From Paenibacillus albus (GTDB lineage: Bacteria; Bacillota; Bacilli; Paenibacillales; Paenibacillaceae): a DNA stretch of 64,000 nt. Positions 9,064 through 16,768 of the stretch are shown here, one piece after another. The notes below the pieces were generated by a model. That model did not search any database and had not been told where the DNA came from. It saw only the letters and a program-made list of their open reading frames with translations. The stretch spans positions 4,044,501 through 4,108,500 of the forward strand of contig NZ_CP034437.1 in assembly GCF_003952225.1 (NCBI RefSeq), written 5' to 3'. Both the position numbers and the translations under genes were made by a program. The first letter of the stretch is position 1. The number at the start of each line of letters is the position of its first letter.

Positions 9064-9750
9064 ATGTCGAATATGGATCATAAATTAGGTCAACAACTGC
9101 GCGAGGAGTCGGATGAGATGTTGTTTGCCAATGTTGATTTAAGTGATCAATTGAAGCAGAAGATACGGCATCAAACAGCTGCGGAGAAAAAGGGCCGGAG
9201 GTTCGGCTTCTCAAAACGTTGGATGAATGGGATTGCGGCAATGGCTGCGGCATTATTGATTGTTGCAGGTTTTCTTGTATTTCAAGAGCCATCCAAGAAG
9301 GCGCCTGCACAGAATCCAATAGGCAATGTCGATACGCCAACGACTAATGAAGGTACCTCTGGATCGGAGCTATCGCAATTAGTAACATCTAAACTAAGCA
9401 CGGTGGAAGAAGCTGAGAAGGCTTTTGGCGAAGGACTGCTTGTGCCGAGCGAATTGCCCGAAGGCTTCACTCTCAAGGAGATATCGGCAGTGGGAATGAA
9501 AGGTGAACCGGCGCGAGACATTTTATTCAATTATGTATCGGGTGATAAGACGATTATGTATACCGTAAGCCGTATGCAAGCTGTATTCCCGACGGATCTG
9601 TTTACGACGGTGAAGATTAGCAAGAATGACGGATTAATATTTGAACAGGCAGAGCTTACGGAATTGTACTGGATGATCGATAATGTCCAATACTCCATTG
9701 TAGGGAATCTGACTGGTGATGAAGCGAGAAAAGCTGCAGAGTCTGTCTAA
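9064..9750 (+). CDS. Membrane protein with DUF4367-like domain, probable anti-sigma partner
   Basis: 228 residues. A charged cytoplasmic N-terminus (about 1-55) precedes one membrane helix (about 59-77), then a low-complexity linker and an extracytoplasmic C-terminal domain resembling DUF4367 (LVPSELPEGFTLKEIS..., ending in ELYWMIDNVQYSIVGNLTGDEA). The order sigma factor followed by a single-pass protein is the usual ECF sigma/anti-sigma arrangement. No zinc-binding HxxxCxxC anti-sigma motif is seen, so the mode of sigma binding is unclear. Confidence 0.75.
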   Translation: MSNMDHKLGQQLREESDEMLFANVDLSDQLKQKIRHQTAAEKKGRRFGFSKRWMNGIAAMAAALLIVAGFLVFQEPSKKAPAQNPIGNVDTPTTNEGTSGSELSQLVTSKLSTVEEAEKAFGEGLLVPSELPEGFTLKEISAVGMKGEPARDILFNYVSGDKTIMYTVSRMQAVFPTDLFTTVKISKNDGLIFEQAELTELYWMIDNVQYSIVGNLTGDEARKAAESV

Positions 9751-9762
9751 TCACTAATTCTC

Positions 9763-9800
9763 AGTCCTGTAAGGTGAGCGATCGCCGAACGGGACTTTTT
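9763..9800 (+). terminator. Intrinsic terminator after the sigma/anti-sigma pair
   Basis: AGTCC(TGT) pairs with (ACG)GGACT around a GC-rich centre containing GCGATCGC, followed directly by TTTTTCTTCTT. Confidence 0.7.
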
Positions 9801-9829
9801 CTTCTTCCGCTGCCTCGAACGTGTATTCC

Positions 9830-9840
9830 TATGCTACAAT
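9830..9840 (+). promoter_or_regulatory. Extended -10 promoter for yojF-bshB2
   Basis: TATGCTACAAT, 41 bases before the yojF-like start. It has the same TATGC extension as the promoter at 7720-7730, and no convincing -35. Confidence 0.45.
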
Positions 9841-9881
9841 AAACAGGTGAACAAATTCCCTATAGAAAAGAGATTCGAACC

Positions 9882-10193
9882 ATGATCCCTATAATAAGAA
9901 CGGAAGTGGAGACCGAGCTCAGAAAATTCGTCGGGGCAGAGGTATATATCCACAGTGAAGCTACGTCTTTTGTATTCGTGCGTAATTTCAAAGTACAAGT
10001 AACACATGCTTTTATTGCTGGGGAAGGGTCTTACCGAGCGGCGATCCGTTTCGACGGGCACGGCTGGTTAAGAATGGAAGCGCTCACGCATTACGAGGTG
10101 GATGGGCAGGGTCGCTTATTGCTGGCTGGCTATGATGACAGAGGGCGCATGAACGTCGCGTTTCATCTAGGAAGGGAGCCTTTTCCAGAATGA
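9882..10193 (+). CDS. yojF: YojF-like protein (DUF1806)
   Basis: 103 residues resembling Bacillus YojF: the central stretch HAFIAGEGSYRAAIRFDGHGW and LTHYEVDGQGRLLLAGYDD match the DUF1806 pattern as I remember it. The biochemical role is not established. In bacilli yojF sits directly before yojG (bshB2), as here, and the stop overlaps the bshB2 start by four bases. The ribosome site is weak (AAAAGAGA), so the first gene may be poorly translated. It probably supports bacillithiol synthesis by association. Confidence 0.75.
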   Translation: MIPIIRTEVETELRKFVGAEVYIHSEATSFVFVRNFKVQVTHAFIAGEGSYRAAIRFDGHGWLRMEALTHYEVDGQGRLLLAGYDDRGRMNVAFHLGREPFPE

Positions 10194-10897
10194 ATATTGA
10201 ACAATCTCCGAAACGCAAGCTGTTGGCGGTATTCGCCCATCCCGACGACGAGTCGTTTATTTGCGGGGGCACACTGGCTAAGTACGCCGCTGAAGGCGTT
10301 GAGATCACACTAGTTAGCGCAACGAAGGGCGATATGGGTCGCAGAATGGGTAACCCGCCGTATCTCAATCGTGAAACCATGACCGGCGCACGCGAGCAAG
10401 AGCTGAGGGAAGCTTGTGATTGCCTGGGCATTGGCAGGTTAATCTTCTTCGGGATCCGCGATAAAACCGTTGAATTCCAGGACGAAGAATTGCTAATTGG
10501 TCGTATCGAAGCACTAATACGTGAAATAGAGCCGGATGTCGTGCTGACGTTTCATGAGCGATACGGCGGTCACCCGGACCACTGCGCAATCGGCAAAGCT
10601 ACGACGGCCGCCTTCCGGCGTTCGGCGGACAAAGGATCGCTGTACTTCATTACGTTCGGCGACGCGCTGGAGCGTCCGGAGCATTACGGTTACACCAAGA
10701 AGGACGTCGTACGTGTCGACGTCCATGCTCACAAAGCAGCGAAGCTCGCTGCATTCCGCGCTCACCGTTGCCAGACCGAGATTGACGAATGGGTGTGGCA
10801 ATCCGATAAAGCGGCGCTGTCCCGGCTCGGAAAGTATGAATATTTCATGAAAGGGGACGTCAACGCGCCGCAGCGAACGAATGACGATTTGTTCTAA
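10190..10897 (+). CDS. bshB2: Bacillithiol biosynthesis deacetylase BshB2
   Basis: 235 residues, PIG-L/LmbE family. The zinc-site motif AHPDDES (about 17-23) and the second motif GHPDH (about 127-131) are intact. BshB enzymes remove the acetyl group from GlcNAc-malate to give GlcN-malate, the middle step of bacillithiol synthesis in the cytoplasm. The assignment to BshB2 rests on sequence plus the adjacent yojF-like gene. It differs clearly from the two PIG-L proteins at 35.2 and 37.0 kb. A sugar deacetylase of other specificity cannot be fully excluded. Confidence 0.85.
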   Translation: MNIEQSPKRKLLAVFAHPDDESFICGGTLAKYAAEGVEITLVSATKGDMGRRMGNPPYLNRETMTGAREQELREACDCLGIGRLIFFGIRDKTVEFQDEELLIGRIEALIREIEPDVVLTFHERYGGHPDHCAIGKATTAAFRRSADKGSLYFITFGDALERPEHYGYTKKDVVRVDVHAHKAAKLAAFRAHRCQTEIDEWVWQSDKAALSRLGKYEYFMKGDVNAPQRTNDDLF

Positions 10898-10903
10898 TCG
10901 TGT

Positions 10904-12070
10904 TTAACGGTCAAACGATCCTTCGTTAAGCGCGGACGCGGCGAGCGTCTGGATGACTGAGCTGTCCATCGGCGGATTATGCAAGCCGGCGCGGACGTCG
11001 CGGTAATAACGCTCAAGCGGATTCGTCCGCGACAGGCTGGTACCGCCGACGATGCGCATTGCCAGATCAACGATACGGATGGCATTGTTCGTAACCGTAT
11101 ATTTGGCAAGCCCGAGCTCGGGCTTCATCTCGGTTCGCTCTAACGGCTCCTTATCCCATCTGTCGGCGGCTGTATAGAGCAGCGTGCGGGCGGTTCGAAG
11201 CAGGATCTCCATCTCCCCGATGGTCTGTTGGACAGAAGGGAGGGTGGCAATCGGCTTATCCAAGGAATTGGGCTTGTACGAGCGGGCGAAGGCCAGCGCA
11301 TAATCGCGAGCGGCAAGGGCGATGCCCATATAGCAGGCGGGAATATGCAGCAGCCAGCCGCCGCCATCTTCCGTGCCTTTGCCGGTCAACCGGCTGTCCA
11401 CGTCTGCGAAAGCGCCGTCCAGCACAACGTCGTGGCTGCCCGTCGCGCGCATACCAATCGTGTCCCATGTCTCGACGATTGACACCTGTTCCGACCGATG
11501 AACAAGAAAATCGGCTGTACAGTCTTCGTCAGGGAGATAGGCGGACACGACGAAACGGTCGAGAATCGGCGACAGGGTGCTGAACGTCTTGCGTCCGGTA
11601 ATGCGATAGCCGCCATCCACGGCGACCGCAGTCGTCTCCGGACGGCCGCCGCGGCTTGGACTGCCGGAGGCCGCTTCGCTAGCGAAGGTGTTGATCATCG
11701 TACCGTTCTTCACGACGGATCGGCACAATGCTTCGAATGTCGCCGCCGGCCATTTCCCGGTCGTGCGAAGATGCATGACTTGACCGAGATGCCAGCCGAC
11801 AGCAAGGGCGGTCGAGCCGTCTCCGTAAGCGAGCCGTTCCTGCAGCAAGACGAACTCGTACAACGAGATTTCGTCGCCGCCGAACGTACGGGGAACCGTC
11901 AGCTTCAGATATCCTGCTTCCCGCAGGTCGGCAAAATTATCGAACGGGAACGAGCCTTCCCGATCATGCCGCGGTGCTCGCTCCGCGAATTGGGCTGCAA
12001 GCCGCTCGACGAGCGCGGCTCGTCCCTGTTCTTCATCGTTCCGAATGGGACTGTCTATGAATCGTTTCAT
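10904..12070 (-). CDS. Acyl-CoA dehydrogenase family flavoprotein
   Basis: 388 residues with the three-part fold of the family: N-terminal helical domain, a middle beta domain (TFASEAASGSPSRGG, then YRITGRKTFSTLSP, WDTIGMRATGSHDVVLDGA), and a C-terminal helical bundle ending AMRIVGGTSLSRTNPLERYYRDVRAG. The middle and C-terminal motifs resemble DszC/SfnB-like flavin monooxygenases and Bacillus YdbM as much as true fatty acyl-CoA dehydrogenases. A sulfur-scavenging role is therefore possible. AAGGAGTG precedes the ATG. The gene is visibly GC-richer than its plus-strand neighbours, as is the next minus-strand gene. Confidence 0.82.
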   Translation of the reverse strand: MKRFIDSPIRNDEEQGRAALVERLAAQFAERAPRHDREGSFPFDNFADLREAGYLKLTVPRTFGGDEISLYEFVLLQERLAYGDGSTALAVGWHLGQVMHLRTTGKWPAATFEALCRSVVKNGTMINTFASEAASGSPSRGGRPETTAVAVDGGYRITGRKTFSTLSPILDRFVVSAYLPDEDCTADFLVHRSEQVSIVETWDTIGMRATGSHDVVLDGAFADVDSRLTGKGTEDGGGWLLHIPACYMGIALAARDYALAFARSYKPNSLDKPIATLPSVQQTIGEMEILLRTARTLLYTAADRWDKEPLERTEMKPELGLAKYTVTNNAIRIVDLAMRIVGGTSLSRTNPLERYYRDVRAGLHNPPMDSSVIQTLAASALNEGSFDR

Positions 12071-12154
12071 CGTGGCTCACTCCTTATTCTCGTATTATAG
12101 CATTTGGCAGCACGCCGCTGAGAATTAATATTGCTAGTGATGATTGGTCATAAT

Positions 12155-12190
12155 GAAGGCGGCCTCCGATATTTCGGAGGCCGCCTTTCA
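12155..12190 (-). terminator. Strong stem-loop directly after the aldo/keto reductase gene
   Basis: A perfect inverted repeat, AGGCGGCCTCCGA / TCGGAGGCCGCCT with a TATT loop, abuts the stop codon of the minus-strand aldo/keto reductase. The downstream T-run is short, but the stem is very stable. Confidence 0.75.
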
Positions 12191-12192
12191 TG

Positions 12193-13170
12193 TTACTGGC
12201 CCAGAATGGGATGCGGCTGGTACAGCTCTTCCAGCTCTTGAATTTCGGCTGCAGTAAGCGTCAGCGAGAGAGCCGCTGCTGCGTCGTCTAGATGATGAGG
12301 CTTCGTCGCACCGATGATTGGCGCTGTGACAGCGGATTTGCTTAGCAGCCAAGCGAGTGCGACTTGGGCTTGCGGCACTCCGCGCTCGGAAGCGATGCGC
12401 TGGACACGCTCGACGATCGCGCGGTCCGAATCGATGGCGGACGTATACAAAGTCTTGCCGAATGCGTCGGTTTGCGACCGCTCGCTGATTTCGTCCCAGC
12501 CGCGTGTCAAGCGGCCGCGGGCTAGCGGGCTCCACGGAATGACGCCTACGCCGAGATCCTGGCAGAGCGGAAGCATTTCCCGTTCTTCTTCTCGGTACAG
12601 CAGATTCAAATGATTCTGCATGCTGACGAATTTCGTCCAGCCGTGCTTCTCCGCCGTATACTGCGCTTTGAGAAACTGCCATGCGTACATGGACGATGCG
12701 CCTATATAGCGTGCTTTGCCAGACTTGACGACGTCGTGCAGTGCTTCCATCGTTTCTTCGATCGGCGTGTGAGCATCCCAGCGGTGAATTTGATAGAGAT
12801 CGATATAGTCCGTGCCGAGTCTTCGCAGGCTGTCATCGACTTCGCTTAATATCGCTTTACGCGATAAGCCTGCACCGTTCGGGCCTGGTCGCATACGTCC
12901 ATGAACCTTGGTCGCAATAACGACGTCCTCACGCCTTGAGAAATCCTTCAGCGCGCGACCGACGATTTCTTCGCTTGTGCCATCCGAATAAACGTTGGCC
13001 GTGTCGAAGAAATTGATTCCAAGCTCAAGTGCCTTGCGAATGAAGGGGCGGCTTAGCTCTTCGTCGAGCGTCCACGTATGTGTTCCCCTTGAGGGTATGC
13101 CGTAGCTCATGCAGCCCAGACATAGTCTGGATACCTCCAGGCCGGTTTGGCCCAGGCGGATGTAGTCCAT
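12193..13170 (-). CDS. Aldo/keto reductase
   Basis: 325 residues, an NADPH-dependent TIM-barrel oxidoreductase. Catalytic residues of the family are visible: Asp/Tyr in FFDTANVYSDGTSEE (about 53-67), Lys in VIATKVHG and His in YQIHRWD. The C-terminal cofactor loop is APIIGATKPHHLDDAAAA. The overall pattern is like E. coli YajO and Bacillus YrpG, so an aliphatic aldehyde or ketone is the likely substrate. The ATG at 13170 has TGAGGAGGAATTG ahead of it; an in-frame ATG at 13308 has no ribosome site and would add 46 unlike residues. Confidence 0.9.
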   Translation of the reverse strand: MDYIRLGQTGLEVSRLCLGCMSYGIPSRGTHTWTLDEELSRPFIRKALELGINFFDTANVYSDGTSEEIVGRALKDFSRREDVVIATKVHGRMRPGPNGAGLSRKAILSEVDDSLRRLGTDYIDLYQIHRWDAHTPIEETMEALHDVVKSGKARYIGASSMYAWQFLKAQYTAEKHGWTKFVSMQNHLNLLYREEEREMLPLCQDLGVGVIPWSPLARGRLTRGWDEISERSQTDAFGKTLYTSAIDSDRAIVERVQRIASERGVPQAQVALAWLLSKSAVTAPIIGATKPHHLDDAAAALSLTLTAAEIQELEELYQPHPILGQ

Positions 13171-13314
13171 TTTCAATTCCTCCTCAGATTTCGTCGATCG
13201 ATTAGGCGAACGGAGTCTGCTATTCTTGCTGCTCACTCTATCGTAACGCTTTTTCGGTAGGATCACAATTTTTCGCTGAATCGGAATTGAAAAGGTCCTC
13301 GTATCCATTCCTGC

Positions 13315-13695
13315 TTACATGCTCGGGCTAAGTGACGGAATAAAGGTTAACTCTGCCTGAGCAAAACGTTGTTCCGCGACAAGTCGATTGAATTCATCTA
13401 TTCCGTAGACGGACAGCAGCACATTGGGAGTTAGCAGAGTACCCGTTACAAGGATCTGAACTTCATAGGCTACATTTCCTTCGATAAAAAATTCTCTTAC
13501 GGAGTAAGAATTCGCTGGTACAACGTATGCAGCTAGATCGAGTGTATAGAATACAGTGGAATTGACGGACGCAAATATCTGCACTTCAACGATGGCCGCG
13601 TTGTTCAAATCTAAATTTCTAGCACTCACAACGATATTGGCTGAAGCTGTACCGAAATCTCTTGTGTTCATTACTACACCTGTTGAATAAGGCAT
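13315..13695 (-). CDS. Small protein of unknown function
   Basis: 126 residues, almost entirely predicted beta-strand, with alternating hydrophobic and polar residues (for example STVFYTLDLAAYVVPANS, VAYEVQILVTGTLLTPNVL). There are no Cys residues, signal peptide or membrane helix. I do not recognise it. The ATG at 13695 has AAAAGGAG eight bases ahead; a longer frame from 13803 lacks one. It is divergent from the cortex hydrolase gene cwlJ, which raises the possibility of a spore-surface beta-sandwich protein; that is only a guess from context. Confidence 0.65.
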   Translation of the reverse strand: MPYSTGVVMNTRDFGTASANIVVSARNLDLNNAAIVEVQIFASVNSTVFYTLDLAAYVVPANSYSVREFFIEGNVAYEVQILVTGTLLTPNVLLSVYGIDEFNRLVAEQRFAQAELTFIPSLSPSM

Positions 13696-13839
13696 AGGAT
13701 CAACTCCTTTTTTATAAGACATGCTGTAATCTATGAAAATATTTACATGATTGATTAGACTAATCGCTCTATTCCGCCCATGTAACACTTCCGCTTCACC
13801 CACAATATGATGAGTCTAGACATCTAAAGAGGTGAGCCA

Positions 13840-14283
13840 ATGGGAGTCGTAAAAGCAAGGCAACAGGATATTGATATGTTGGCAAGATTGCTTCGGGCTG
13901 AAGCTGAAACCGAAGGCGAAATGGGCATGCTCCTTGTTGGAAATGTCGGCATTAACCGAATAAGAGGGAATTGCTCTGATTTTAAAAATATCCGCACCAT
14001 TCCCCAAATGATCAACCAGCCGCATGCGTTTGAGGCGCTGCAGCATGGGTTGTACTACCAAAGCCCGAGAGACAGGGAACGCCGTCTGGCACAACGGGCC
14101 GTGAACGGAGAGCGGAATTGGCCAGCCAAGTTCTCTTTATGGTATTTCCGTCCAGGATCCTTTGATAACCCGGGGCCATGTCCGGATACCTGGTATAATC
14201 AGCCGATCGCAGGCAGGTGGAAGAAGCACTGTTTCTATGAGCCGACAGGGGCAGAATGTGAAAACATTTACAATACTTTCTAA
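13840..14283 (+). CDS. cwlJ: Spore cortex-lytic cell wall hydrolase CwlJ
   Basis: 147 residues, close to Bacillus CwlJ in length. The hydrolase_2 domain begins at the N-terminus with LARLLRAEAETEGEMGMLLV, containing the family's catalytic-type Glu, followed by NVGINRIRGNCSDFKNIR and the C-terminal WYFRPG...WYNQPIAGRWKKHCFYEP. It has no signal peptide, which distinguishes CwlJ from SleB. CwlJ sits in the spore coat/outer membrane region and breaks down cortex peptidoglycan during germination, triggered by Ca-dipicolinate. No gerQ is adjacent, although gerABC lies about 40 kb away. Confidence 0.88.
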   Translation: MGVVKARQQDIDMLARLLRAEAETEGEMGMLLVGNVGINRIRGNCSDFKNIRTIPQMINQPHAFEALQHGLYYQSPRDRERRLAQRAVNGERNWPAKFSLWYFRPGSFDNPGPCPDTWYNQPIAGRWKKHCFYEPTGAECENIYNTF

Positions 14284-14293
14284 ATTTCGCAAA

Positions 14294-14324
14294 CAAAAAA
14301 GAGCCCAGATGAGGGCTCTTTTTG
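14294..14324. terminator. Bidirectional terminator between convergent genes
   Basis: AAAAAAGAGCCC / GGGCTCTTTTT with loop AGATGA lies between the stops of cwlJ and the minus-strand YhhN gene. The A-run on one side and T-run on the other suit both directions. Confidence 0.88.
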
Positions 14325-14327
14325 TTG

Positions 14328-14963
14328 TTATTTCGGAGATGATTCGCGCAAGCTGCTGGCAATAAAGTACTGCGCTGCGTAGTAGGTGGTCATAATCCAT
14401 ACTCCAGAGTAAGAGATGTCTGATACGAACATATTCCAAGAGAGGATGGAGTCGGAGGCCAAGAAGAGCAATGATCCGATGATCGCGTATCGATTGCCTG
14501 TCAATATCGCTGTCCATGCCATTAGCGAGATAACAGTGATATATACGAGAACAGGCGCGATGAGTCCGCTGTCCCCGCTGTCTTGAAGCGCGGTCACAAG
14601 TCGGTGACCCATATACACGGCAAAGAGAGCAATCGGGAGAATGGTTATGACGCGCTTCCAGGAGAAACGGAGCTGCCGCGAGAAGGAAGCGATGTAGAAC
14701 ACATGTCCAATTAGGAACGCGGAGAGCCCGGCAACGAACCATTTCATAAGCCCGTCGCCGCACATGGAGAAGATCAGCCCGAGCAAGAGCAGCCGGTGCT
14801 TCGGCTGTCGCGCTGTCGGACATAACAAATTGGCATAGGTCAGGATGAGCAGCATAGGGATCAGCTTGAAGAACAGCTTCATGCCTTCGGGTTCGGCCGG
14901 AATGACGAATATGTACAAGACGCTCATTAGTGCAATGGCATATGGCAGTAGCTTTCGGATCAA
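14328..14963 (-). CDS. YhhN/TMEM86 family membrane protein (lysoplasmalogenase-like)
   Basis: 211 residues with about eight membrane helices. Family-type polar residues sit within helices: LIFSMCGDGLMKW (about 63-75), GHVFYIASF (about 86-94) and LFLASDSILSWN (about 165-176). TMEM86B hydrolyses the vinyl-ether bond of lysoplasmalogens; bacterial members are less well characterised. The start lies just upstream of a GAGGAGCAGC ribosome site. It is monocistronic and ends at the shared terminator with cwlJ. Confidence 0.85.
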   Translation of the reverse strand: MIRKLLPYAIALMSVLYIFVIPAEPEGMKLFFKLIPMLLILTYANLLCPTARQPKHRLLLLGLIFSMCGDGLMKWFVAGLSAFLIGHVFYIASFSRQLRFSWKRVITILPIALFAVYMGHRLVTALQDSGDSGLIAPVLVYITVISLMAWTAILTGNRYAIIGSLLFLASDSILSWNMFVSDISYSGVWIMTTYYAAQYFIASSLRESSPK

Positions 14964-15132
14964 GTGCTGCTCCTCCTAAAGGAAATGTGATTGAATTACA
15001 TCATTCGATACGATTCATCACAGTTCCTGCAAGACCTGGATAAAGGAAAATGGCCGACGATGCTGAATTAAGAGAGATATCTGAAGCATTGTACTGAAGG
15101 GTAATCCATTCGAGAAACGGAGGTTACCGAGC

Positions 15133-16768
15133 ATGATAAAAGTCATCATTGTCGAAGATGAGATGCTGGTACGAATCGGACTGAAAAACTCGATCGACTG
15201 GGCGAAGCTGGGTATGGAAGTGATCGCCGACCTCTCTAACGGTCAAGCAGCCTGGGAGTTCTACAATGAGGTGAAGCCTGACCTTATTCTGACGGATATC
15301 CGAATGCCGAATATGGACGGTATGCAGCTGATCTCGCTCATCCGGGAGACCGATGCCAAAACAAAAATCATTATTCTCACCGCGTACGAGGAGTTCGACT
15401 TGGTCAAGAAGGCGATTCGCTCCGGCGTCACCGACTATATTCTCAAGTTCAAAATGTCCATCGACGAGATGGAGTCCGTGCTGCGGAAAGTACAGACGGA
15501 GCTGCAATCGGAGAGCAGCCTCGTTTCTTCGGCGAAGCAGCAAGACGGGCAAGCCTTGGCAGCCTTGGACAAGACAAGCCTTAAGGAAACCGCGATGAAG
15601 GATTACTTGTCCTATGGTCGGTACTCGGACGCAGAATTCGCTGAAATAACGAAGAAACTCAACTTTCGGATCCAGCCCGAGCGGCTGCTCCTATGCGTCA
15701 TGGAGATTGACAACTTCGAGCGGATGGAAAAAAGTTTAATGACAACCATGGTAATCTGATCCGCTTCAGCATTCTGAACATCGTGAGCGAGCTGCTCGCA
15801 GGAAACGACCGCGGAGAAGTGATTTACGAGAAAGATGCGAAATATATTCTGGTTTTCAGCTTTCACGATGTCGTCAGCGAACAAAGGATATACCAGCAGC
15901 TGCAGGATATCCTCTCGCATATCGGCAGCGTGATCCGAACTTACCTTAACGCTTCCGTCACGTTCGGTATTAGCACGATTCAAACCGGTTACTCGGCGCT
16001 GAAGCAGCTGTACCAAGAAGGCGCGGGCGCTCTGGAGCAGCGCTTCATTCTTGGAAGTGAACGATACATACGCTGGGATTCAGCGAAATCGCATTCTCTT
16101 CCAAGCATCGTGGGAGCCAAGCTCGAGAGGATGCTCCAGGAATCGAAGCCGTTCAACGATAGGCATGCCAAAGAAATCGAATCGGGCACACAATCGCTCG
16201 TTCGTCTTGAACGAATCGGCAAGCTGCATGTTCAAACGATGATGATTAGGTGGATTCATTGGCCGACCGTGAATTTGATTTCCGATGATATTTCCGCAAT
16301 GGCGCTTGATTACGCCGGACAAATTCATCAGAGCGCAACATTGGACGAAGCCATAGCGATTTTCCAGCGGTATTTGCTCGAAATCATGAACTATAACGAG
16401 AAGAAGAAATATCTGAGCAAAGAAATCGCCGAAGCCATTAAATTTATACGGGAGCATTACGACCAAGAGCTGTCACTTCAACAAATTGCGGATCAGGTCA
16501 GGATGAATCCGAGCTACCTAAGCAGGCTGTTTAAGAAAGAACTGCAAATGAGCTTTGTCGAGTATTTGAACAGCTTCCGGATCGACATGGCGAAGAGTCT
16601 ATTGCTCAATACTCATCTGAAATCCTACGAAATCGCTCAAAAAACCGGCTACTGGGACGACAGTTATTTCAGCCGTACGTTCAAAAAATGACGGGCATGA
16701 GACCTCACGAATTCAGAAGGCAATGGCTCGCGGACAGCAGGGAGGATAAAGAGGATGGCCATCTTTAA
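15133..16768 (+). pseudogene. YesN-type response regulator, AraC family, with two frameshifts
   Basis: The coding sequence runs in three frames: 15133 to about 15733, then to about 16688, then to a TAA at 16768. Adding one A to the A6 run at 15728-15733 and one to the A6 run at 16683-16688 restores a protein of about 545 residues, the normal YesN length. It has a receiver domain with phospho-acceptor Asp in LILTDIRMPNMDG (about 52-64), a long linker, and two AraC-type helix-turn-helix motifs (LSLQQIADQVRMNPSYLSRL, then SYEIAQKTGYWDDSYFSRTF, completed after the second shift by MTGMRPHEFR). The partner kinase gene overlaps its end. It probably activates the downstream sugar importer. Sequencing error or true inactivation remain open. 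Confidence 0.85.
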
